This document shows positions 1 to 6,179 of a stretch of DNA of 9,049 nt, piece by piece. The number at the start of each line of letters is the position of its first letter. Within the stretch, counting starts at the first letter, position 1. The stretch spans positions 1 to 9,049 of the forward strand of contig JAAYQH010000368.1 in assembly GCA_012519365.1 (NCBI GenBank). The letters run 5' to 3'. The translations under genes were made by a program, and so were the position numbers. Source of the stretch: Planctomycetota bacterium. Lineage in GTDB: Bacteria; Planctomycetota; Phycisphaerae; Sedimentisphaerales; Anaerohalosphaeraceae. The notes beneath the pieces were generated by a model. That model was given only the letters and a program-made list of their open reading frames with translations, had not been told where the DNA came from and did no database searches.

Positions 1-730
1 CTCGGCCTGTGTCGCATGGTCGAGCACCTTGACGACGATGTCCTGCTGGCCGGCGATTTGCTGCTCAATCTGATCGACGCTGCCGAACATCACCAAACGG
101 CCGCAATTCATAATCGCCAGATGGGTGCAGAACCCCGCCAATTCGGACAAAATATGCGATGAGATAATAATCGTTTTGCCCTCACGAGACAACCGACGCA
201 GAATATCTCGAAGCTGGATTCGGGCCATCGGATCCAGCCCTGAGGCCGGCTCATCAAGCAAAAACACCGTTGGCTGGCGCACCAACAAGGTTGCCAGCCC
301 CAGCCGCTGGATCATTCCCCGTGACAGATGGCGAATCAGGCTGTCTTTTTTGGTTTCAAGTGCGACCATCGCCAACGCCGCATCCACTCGAGCGGGTACT
401 TCGGAGGCAGGAACCTTGTACGCCCGAGCGAAAAAGTCCAGACACTCCCGCAGTGTCAAGTCGGGATAAAGATTGAAAAAATCCGGCAGATATCCAATGT
501 GGCGGCGAATCAGCAGGGGGTCTTTAATCAGGTCGGCATCACAAATGACGGCTGTTCCGTCGGTGGGGGGGAAGCAGTGTCGCCAGCATACGCAAGAGGG
601 TGGTCTTGCCTGCTCCATTGGGTCCGATTAGCCCGACGACTTGGCCCGAATCAGCCTCAAACGAAACATCATCGACTGCCACCAGGGAGGAAAACTCCTT
701 ACGCAGCATATTCAGTTGCAAGATAGCCAT
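1..730 (-). pseudogene. ABC transporter ATP-binding protein, frameshifted and cut by the left window edge
   Basis: Read with one base removed from the G run at 565-571, this strand gives a continuous 243-residue ATPase of the NatA/CcmA-like exporter class. It shows Walker [10 protein letters not shown] (residues 36-44), a GYLPD stretch where the Q-loop normally lies (79-83), signature LSRGM (135-139, a variant of LSGGQ), Walker B VFLLDEP with catalytic Glu160, the D-loop (SGLD) and H-loop His192. It would power transport through a membrane partner, probably encoded beyond the left edge. The start is ATG at 730-728, preceded at good spacing by AAAGGA; an upstream in-frame ATG at 772 has no comparable ribosome site. 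As given, frame is lost after Pro55 and translation stops after eight aberrant residues. Everything downstream is intact, so this is a sequencing error, a recent mutation or recoding. Family call is sure; substrate is unknown. Confidence 0.85.
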
Positions 731-744
731 CAGCCGTCCTTTCT

Positions 745-760
745 GAAAATGATGATTTTC
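745..760 (-). repeat. Small inverted repeat in the leader of the ABC ATPase gene
   Basis: GAAAAT and ATTTTC form a perfect six-base inverted repeat around a four-base loop. It lies between the predicted promoter and the ribosome-binding site AAAGGA (741-736). It could be an RNA hairpin affecting translation or half of an operator. It is short and A+T-rich, so chance is possible. Confidence 0.25.
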
Positions 761-798
761 GACACAGATCATCCTTTGTCGATCGAAGTCTGTTCATA

Positions 799-827
799 AA
801 ATTATATGTTCTATCGAATTTTGTCAA
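799..827 (-). promoter_or_regulatory. Probable sigma70 promoter of the ABC ATPase gene
   Basis: On the - strand a perfect -35 box TTGACA lies at 827-822. A perfect TATAAT lies at 806-801, giving a short 15-base spacer. The overlapping TAATTT at 804-799 would give the ideal 17-base spacer. Transcription would start near 790-795 and leave a leader of about 60 bases before the ATG at 730. The surroundings are strongly A+T-rich compared with the neighbouring genes. Confidence 0.6.
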
Positions 828-902
828 TTTGCTTTCGCACTTTATTCACATAATTTGCCTTAAAAGAGCGATTGGGTCTTTTGTTTCTTGTATTTCTTGT
901 TG

Positions 903-931
903 TTGACTTTGCAGTGGCGACGGGGTAAACT
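903..931 (+). promoter_or_regulatory. Probable sigma70 promoter of gltX
   Basis: TTGACT at 903-908 and TAAACT at 926-931 are separated by exactly 17 bases, close to the sigma70 consensus. Transcription would begin near 938, about 30 bases before the gltX ATG. A T-rich stretch with the octamer TTTCTTGT twice (884-891 and 893-900) lies directly upstream. The ribosome-binding site GAGGA (956-960) sits seven bases before the ATG. Confidence 0.6.
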
Positions 932-967
932 TTTGATTTTCTGTAACTCAACAACGAGGATAAGTGA

Positions 968-2608
968 ATGATTGTAACCCGATTTGCACCTTCCCCGACC
1001 GGCTATCTTCACATTGGCGGGGCACGTACGGCCTTGTTCAATTGGCTGCTGGCCCGTCGGATGGGCGGTCGTTTTTTGCTGCGCATTGAAGATACCGATC
1101 TTAAGCGCAATACGCCGACGGCTACACAGCAAGTCCTCGACGATTTGCGCTGGCTGGGGCTGGACTGGGATGAAGGGCCTGACGTTGGAGGCCCGCATGG
1201 CCCGTATTGGCAATCCGAGCGCCGAGAGATTTACGATAAATATATTCGCCAATTGATCGATGCCGGCAAGGCCTATTATTGCTTTGATACGCCGGAAGAC
1301 CTGCTTGCCCTGCGTCAAAAAGCCCAGGCCGATAAATCCCTCAATTTATATCCGCGTCCCGTGCAATTTCCGGATGAGTCGGACGTTGCCAAGGCCCGCG
1401 CTGAGGGCAGGCCGGTTACTGTGAGATTTGCGGTGGATGCAGATGAGCCGATTGTGGTTGAGGATCTGGTGCGGGGGACAGTAACGTTTGATCCGGCTGA
1501 GATTAGTGATTTTGTGATCCAAAAAAGCGACGGATTCCCGACGTATCATTTTGCGGTGGTGGTGGATGATGAATTGATGGGCGTTACCCATGTTATTCGC
1601 GGCCAGGAACACCTGATGAATACGCCTGCCCACCAGCTGCTGCAAAAGGCGCTGGGGTTCCGCACGCCTTACTATGCCCATATGTCGGTAACGGTCAGTG
1701 AGTCCGGCGGTAAACTGAGTAAACGCGAGCGTCCCAAGGTGTTGCGACAGGGCATAGAAGCCAGGGAGCAAAAGGGCGAATCGATCGATCGGGATGCACT
1801 GGCCAAGGCCGTTGGTATATCCCGCAGCGAACTGGACGGGTTTCTGGCCGGTGAGATAACGCCGGATATGCCGGTGATTGATGCGTTGGCGGAGCATATG
1901 GGTGTACATCTGCCGGAAATCAATGTGGTTGATTTTTTCCGCAGCGGCTATTTGCCTGAAGCGATGGTCAACTTTTTGGCACTGCTGGGCTGGAATCCGG
2001 GCGACGGGCGGGAGATTATGGATCGCGACGAATTGATTGCGGCCTTTGATTTATCGCGTGTGAGCAAAAGCAACAGTCTGTTCGATCGCGACAAGTTGCT
2101 GGCATTCAATACCGAATATCTCAAACGTGTCCCCATGCCGACCTTGGTCAGACATTTTCGTGCGTATTTGGAAGAGAACCAATCGCCGATGGCCGCGGCG
2201 GATGATGCAATGCTTGAGCGTATCATAAAAATGAACGAAGGTGCTCGAACCCTTGAGCAGATCGAGCAAAAGACGCGATTTGCTTTTATCGCCGACGATG
2301 CCTATGACTATGATCCGACAGCGGTTCGAAAGGTCTTGCTCAAAGGCGACGGACTGGCGATGCTGGCCGAGGTGGGTCGGCGGCTGGCGGCGTTGACGGA
2401 AGTCACGCCGGAAACTGTCGAGCGGCTCCTGCGGCAATTGGCTGAAGAAAAACAAGTCGGTTTGGGCAAGGTGGCCCAGCCGCTGCGTGTTGCGATTACG
2501 GGAACGACAATCAGCCCGCCGATTTTTGAATCTATCGATATGCTTGGAATTCCGCGCACACTGGCGCGGATAGAACGCACATTGAAACAATTTGAACACG
2601 CCTGCTAA
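968..2608 (+). CDS. gltX: Glutamate--tRNA ligase (GluRS) with an insertion after KLSKR
   Basis: This cytoplasmic class I synthetase joins L-glutamate to tRNA(Glu) using ATP. The N-terminus has the family opening RFAPSPTGYLHIGG, with the HIGH-type motif HIGG at residues 15-18, then RIEDTD (39-44). The KMSKS-type motif is KLSKR (249-253), and YLPEAMVNFLALLGW (328-342) begins the C-terminal tRNA-binding half. At 546 residues it is longer than the usual 465-510. The excess lies at about 254-319, between KLSKR and the FRSGYLPEA segment, and reads like an XRE-type helix-turn-helix (see findings). The zinc-binding cysteine cluster found in some GluRS is not apparent; only Cys105 stands near that place. 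The start is supported by GAGGA seven bases upstream and by the family N-terminus. It is probably the first gene of a co-directional group. Whether it also charges tRNA(Gln) cannot be decided here. Confidence 0.97.
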   Translation: MIVTRFAPSPTGYLHIGGARTALFNWLLARRMGGRFLLRIEDTDLKRNTPTATQQVLDDLRWLGLDWDEGPDVGGPHGPYWQSERREIYDKYIRQLIDAGKAYYCFDTPEDLLALRQKAQADKSLNLYPRPVQFPDESDVAKARAEGRPVTVRFAVDADEPIVVEDLVRGTVTFDPAEISDFVIQKSDGFPTYHFAVVVDDELMGVTHVIRGQEHLMNTPAHQLLQKALGFRTPYYAHMSVTVSESGGKLSKRERPKVLRQGIEAREQKGESIDRDALAKAVGISRSELDGFLAGEITPDMPVIDALAEHMGVHLPEINVVDFFRSGYLPEAMVNFLALLGWNPGDGREIMDRDELIAAFDLSRVSKSNSLFDRDKLLAFNTEYLKRVPMPTLVRHFRAYLEENQSPMAAADDAMLERIIKMNEGARTLEQIEQKTRFAFIADDAYDYDPTAVRKVLLKGDGLAMLAEVGRRLAALTEVTPETVERLLRQLAEEKQVGLGKVAQPLRVAITGTTISPPIFESIDMLGIPRTLARIERTLKQFEHAC

Positions 2609-2622
2609 GGAGAACTGCACGG

Positions 2623-3528
2623 ATGTCGTTATTGGTTACCGGTTCGATAGGCATTGATAGTATTCGCACCCCATTCGGCTACAACAAGGATTGTCTGGGC
2701 GGTTCGGCGGTGCATTTCACAATGGGTGCAGGGATGTTTGCCCACGTCAAATTTCTGGGGGTTATGGGCGATGATTGCCCGTTCGACCTGAAAGAAATCT
2801 TTGCAGGACGGGATGTGGACCTGGAAGGCCTGGAAGTGCGTAAAGGCAGAAAGACCTTCCGCTGGAGCGGCTCTTACGAAGGCGATATGAACGAAGCCCA
2901 AACCGAGGCGGTGGAGTTGAATGTGCTGGCCGAGGAACCGCCGGCGGTGCCGGCAAGTTACCGGGACTGTGAGTTTGTCTTTTTGGCCAATACAGCGCCG
3001 GCATCGCAGATGAAGTTGCTCGATCAACTGGGCTCGCCGACCTTTGTTGCCGCCGATACGATGAACCATTGGATCGTCACGGCCAAAGATGAGCTGCTCG
3101 AGCTGCTTGAACGTGTGGACATGCTGATCGTCAACGAAGGGGAAGCCCGATTGCTGACCGGTCGGCAAAATTTGATGACCGCGGCGCAACAGATTCTTGA
3201 GCTGGGCCCCCGCGTGGTCGTTATTAAAAAAGGTGAATACGGCGCGATGCTGCATGATGCCAATGGCGATACCTTTTTGCTGCCGGCTTATCCGACACCG
3301 ATTGTGATCGATCCGACCGGTGCCGGCGATTCCTTTGCCGGCGGCCTGATGGGCTATCTGGCCCAGAGCGGCAACGTGGATTTGACCACGTTGCGTAATG
3401 CGATGGTGTATGGAACCGTAGCGGCATCATTTACCATTGGCGATTTTTCTATTCACGGCATTCGTTCGGCTACCCGCGAAATGATCGAAGAACGTTACGA
3501 TCGGCTTCGTAAAGTAACACAGTTTTGA
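2623..3528 (+). CDS. PfkB/ribokinase-family sugar kinase, substrate unknown
   Basis: This cytoplasmic kinase would transfer phosphate from ATP to a sugar, nucleoside or related alcohol. The 301-residue length is typical of the family. Visible are the substrate-side GG motif LGGSAVHF (25-32), the NEGE magnesium/phosphate motif (171-174), and the full PfkB signature 2 DPTGAGDSFAGG (230-241), whose Asp236 is the expected catalytic base and whose GAGD forms the anion hole. The opening VTGSIGIDSIRTPFG and the stretch FRWSGSYEGDMNEAQT resemble a widespread bacterial subfamily usually annotated only as PfkB domain protein. It starts 14 bases after gltX, with AAGGAGAA overlapping the gltX stop as ribosome-binding site, so the two are very probably co-transcribed. 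Family is firm; nothing in the sequence fixes the substrate. Confidence 0.93.
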   Translation: MSLLVTGSIGIDSIRTPFGYNKDCLGGSAVHFTMGAGMFAHVKFLGVMGDDCPFDLKEIFAGRDVDLEGLEVRKGRKTFRWSGSYEGDMNEAQTEAVELNVLAEEPPAVPASYRDCEFVFLANTAPASQMKLLDQLGSPTFVAADTMNHWIVTAKDELLELLERVDMLIVNEGEARLLTGRQNLMTAAQQILELGPRVVVIKKGEYGAMLHDANGDTFLLPAYPTPIVIDPTGAGDSFAGGLMGYLAQSGNVDLTTLRNAMVYGTVAASFTIGDFSIHGIRSATREMIEERYDRLRKVTQF

Positions 3529-3595
3529 AAGATCCATGCGGCTGTCGGGTGGGAAGGCCGTTAAACTTGAGTTGAAAACCAGGTGCTGAAGAGAT

Positions 3596-4159
3596 ATGAT
3601 GCGGTTATTTGTTGCGCTGGATATGGATGCAGGGGTGCTGGAGCGGTTGGCGGATTTTCAAAAAAAACTCCGCCGGCAAACGGCCTTGAGCGGTCGCGAG
3701 GTCAAATGGGTGCGTCCTGAACAGATGCACCTGACGCTGAAGTTTCTCGGGCCGGTGGACGATGACGATGTGACCCGAGTGTGCACGATGGTTCAGGAAA
3801 CGGCCAATCGCTATGATGCGTTTGAGTTGACCTGTCGAGGCGTTGGCGTTTTTGGCCGTCCCGCACGTGTGGTGTGGGCGGCCGCCGAAGGAGGGCACAC
3901 GCTCAAGACCCTGCAGCGGGAACTGGACGACCGTTTTACTCAGGCCGGTTGGGCGGCGGAAAATCGGGCATTTACCGCCCACTTGACACTGTGCCGTGTC
4001 AAGTCCGCTGCTGCGGGGCGGGTTTTGGCCGAGGCAATCGAGGCCTACGAGCAGGAAGAATTTGGCAGTACCTGGGTCGATTCGCTTGTTGTTTATGAAA
4101 GTCGGCTCAGTGCCGCGGGGCCGGAGTACCATGTGGTCAGCCGCTCGCAGATGCGATAA
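3596..4159 (+). CDS. thpR: RNA 2',3'-cyclic phosphodiesterase (2H superfamily, LigT/ThpR)
   Basis: The protein belongs to the two-histidine phosphoesterases formerly called 2'-5' RNA ligase. Family members open RNA 2',3'-cyclic phosphates to 2'-phosphates; the bacterial role is not settled. Both catalytic HxTx motifs are present: HLTL at residues 45-48, followed by KFLG, and HLTL at 129-132 in the context FTAHLTLCRV. The opening MRLFVALD is characteristic and the 187-residue length is normal. Two adjacent ATG codons (3596 and 3599) are possible starts; the weak GAAGAG just upstream fits the second slightly better. The 67 bases after the kinase gene show no clear promoter or terminator, so read-through from gltX is likely. 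It lies between two tRNA synthetase genes, which agrees with an RNA-related role but does not prove a shared pathway. Confidence 0.93.
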   Translation: MMRLFVALDMDAGVLERLADFQKKLRRQTALSGREVKWVRPEQMHLTLKFLGPVDDDDVTRVCTMVQETANRYDAFELTCRGVGVFGRPARVVWAAAEGGHTLKTLQRELDDRFTQAGWAAENRAFTAHLTLCRVKSAAAGRVLAEAIEAYEQEEFGSTWVDSLVVYESRLSAAGPEYHVVSRSQMR

Positions 4160-4258
4160 CAATAACGCCGAGCGAGACCTACGATTATTTTGCAATAAGA
4201 TAAACAATAGATTTGGGATCAAATAGAGATAAGCCATTTTACTGTTGAGAACACGATT

Positions 4259-6070
4259 ATGTTAAAACGAACAGTGTATTGCGGACAACTTCGAATGGAA
4301 CATATGGGTCAGACCGTCATCGTAAACGGGTGGGTCAATTCCTATCGCGATCACGGCAATCTGGTGTTTATTGATGTGCGGGATCGAGAAGGTTTGGTGC
4401 AATTGGTCTTTGATCCCGACATTCACCCTGAGGCCCATAAACTTGCCCGTACCGTCCGCTGCGAGTGGGTCCTCGGCGCACGAGGGATGGTGCGGCCTCG
4501 CGGCGAAGGATTGGAAAATCCCCGCTTGCCTACCGGCAAGATTGAAATCATTGTGCAGGAATTGGAGGTGCTCAATCAGGCCAAAACGCCGCCGTTTGAG
4601 ATTGATACCGCCGCGCAGGTCAATGAAGAATTGCGACTGCAGTATCGTTATATTGATCTTCGTCGGCCGAGTATGCTCAATCGACTGGCGGTCCGCCATC
4701 GGGTGACCAAAATCACTCGCGACTACTTTGATGCTCACGGCTTTTGGGAAATTGAAACGCCGATGCTCGGCAAAAGTACGCCGGAAGGGGCCCGTGATTT
4801 TCTGGTACCCAGCCGATTGTACAAGGGGCATTTTTATGCGTTGCCGCAGTCGCCGCAATTGTTCAAACAGATTTTAATGATGGCCAATACAGATCGGTAT
4901 TTCCAGATTGTACGATGTTTTCGCGACGAGGACCCGCGTGCCGATCGGCAGGCGGAGTTTACTCAAATCGATGTTGAAATGAGTTTTGTGCAGGCCGAGG
5001 ATGTTATGCGGGTCAATGAAGGGCTCATTGCACGCATTTTCAAAGAGATTTTGGGAGTGGAGGTGGCGCTGCCGATTCGCCAAATGACCTATCAGCAGGC
5101 AATTGCCGATTACGGGATTGACCGGCCGGATTTACGATTTGAAATGAAGCTCAAAGATCTCTCTGATATTGCCGCCGACAGCCAATTTCAGGTATTTACC
5201 TCTGTGGTCAAGAAGGGGGGTATTGTCAAAGGTTTCTGTGCGCCCGGCGGTGGTGACAAGTACTCGCGAAGCGATATCGAAAAGACGCTGACTCAATTTG
5301 TCGGCGATTTTGGTGCCAAAGGATTGGCCTGGCTCAAGGTTGCTCCGAAAGAATCAGGAGAAGGGTTGGAGCTGAAAAGCAGTATCGCCAAATTCTTTAC
5401 TGACGCCCAGCAGCAGGAGATCATCGGCCGCTTTGATGCCTCTGCCGGTGATCTGGTTTTAATGGTGGCCGACAGTGCTGATGTTGTCAATAAGGCGCTG
5501 GCGCCGCTGCGTGTTCGGCTGGGCAAAGAGTTGGGGTTATGCCGTCCGGACCAGTTTGAGTTTGTCTGGGTGGTCGATTTTCCGCTGTTTGAATGGAATC
5601 CGGACGAAAAACGGTACGATTCTCTGCATCACCCGTTTACTTGTCCGGTGCCTGAGGATTTGCCCAAACTCCAAACCGATCCGGCCCACATTCGTTCCCA
5701 GGCGTACGACCTGGTTGTCAACGGCTCTGAAATCGGCGGCGGCTCGGTGCGTATTCACAATCCTGAGGTTCAGGCGAAGGTCTTCGATCTGCTTAATATC
5801 TCGCGCAAACAGGCCGAAGATCGCTTTGGCTTTTTCCTCAGGGCCCTTGAATATGGGGCGCCGCCTCACGGGGGCATCGCATTCGGCCTGGATCGGCTGG
5901 TAATGCTGTTAACGCAAACGGATAACATCCGCGATGTAATTGCCTTTCCTAAAACGCAGCGCGGCCAGTGTTTGCTGACCAACGCACCGTCCGATGTCGA
6001 TCAAAAACAGCTGGATGAGTTGAATCTTCGCGTCCAGAAGCATTTACATCAGCTCGATCCAGAGTCTTAA
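4259..6070 (+). CDS. aspS: Aspartate--tRNA ligase (AspRS), bacterial type, probably non-discriminating
   Basis: This class IIb synthetase charges tRNA with L-aspartate. An OB-fold anticodon-binding domain occupies about residues 1-110 (CGQL, GWVNSYRDHG, FIDVRDREG). The catalytic core has ETPMLGKSTPEGARDF, QSPQLFKQ (197-204), motif 2 FRDEDPRADRQAEFTQID from residue 221, and motif 3 GGIAFGLDRLVML (538-550) with the ATP-binding Arg546. The bacterial GAD insertion lies between motifs 2 and 3, around 280-430. The length of 603 is close to the usual 590. His32 matches the His31 position of Pseudomonas aeruginosa AspRS, which marks relaxed enzymes that also charge tRNA(Asn). The 99-base upstream gap is A+T-rich and may hold a promoter, but no convincing -35/-10 pair was found, and the ribosome-binding site (TTGAGAAC) is weak. 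Function is sure; the specificity claim rests on one residue. Confidence 0.97.
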   Translation: MLKRTVYCGQLRMEHMGQTVIVNGWVNSYRDHGNLVFIDVRDREGLVQLVFDPDIHPEAHKLARTVRCEWVLGARGMVRPRGEGLENPRLPTGKIEIIVQELEVLNQAKTPPFEIDTAAQVNEELRLQYRYIDLRRPSMLNRLAVRHRVTKITRDYFDAHGFWEIETPMLGKSTPEGARDFLVPSRLYKGHFYALPQSPQLFKQILMMANTDRYFQIVRCFRDEDPRADRQAEFTQIDVEMSFVQAEDVMRVNEGLIARIFKEILGVEVALPIRQMTYQQAIADYGIDRPDLRFEMKLKDLSDIAADSQFQVFTSVVKKGGIVKGFCAPGGGDKYSRSDIEKTLTQFVGDFGAKGLAWLKVAPKESGEGLELKSSIAKFFTDAQQQEIIGRFDASAGDLVLMVADSADVVNKALAPLRVRLGKELGLCRPDQFEFVWVVDFPLFEWNPDEKRYDSLHHPFTCPVPEDLPKLQTDPAHIRSQAYDLVVNGSEIGGGSVRIHNPEVQAKVFDLLNISRKQAEDRFGFFLRALEYGAPPHGGIAFGLDRLVMLLTQTDNIRDVIAFPKTQRGQCLLTNAPSDVDQKQLDELNLRVQKHLHQLDPES

Positions 6071-6179
6071 TCGGCGGTCAGCCTGGCCATTGAGGGGGCG
6101 GATGTCTGCTCTCTTTTGCGGACGCGGCAAAAACGGCAATCGTCTTGCCCGATGCTATGGCTCTTCATTAAGGGACAGT

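Noticed and set aside
125..726. Overlapping + strand open frames (132 codons or fewer) opposite the ABC ATPase
   Set aside because: They are antisense to a clear ABC ATPase reading and have no domain or ribosome site of their own.
2051..3255. Long open frames on the - strand opposite gltX and the sugar kinase gene (189 and 208 codons)
   Set aside because: They lie antisense to genes with clear family motifs, their translations show no recognisable domain, and they are rich in Arg, His and Gln as expected for shadows of coding sequence.
4160..4258. Promoter or riboswitch before aspS
   Set aside because: The gap is A+T-rich, with TTGCAA at 4190 and TTGGGA at 4213, but neither has a -10 box at acceptable spacing, and no structured leader was visible.
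6135..6149. Hairpin GGCAA/TTGCC between aspS and the kinase as a terminator
   Set aside because: The stem has only five base pairs and no T run follows it.
6090..6179. 30-codon N-terminal extension of the histidine kinase from TTG 6090 or ATG 6102
   Set aside because: AAGGGA before ATG 6180 gives a normal ribosome site, and the shorter form starts with a typical basic segment ahead of TM1. The extension cannot be fully excluded.
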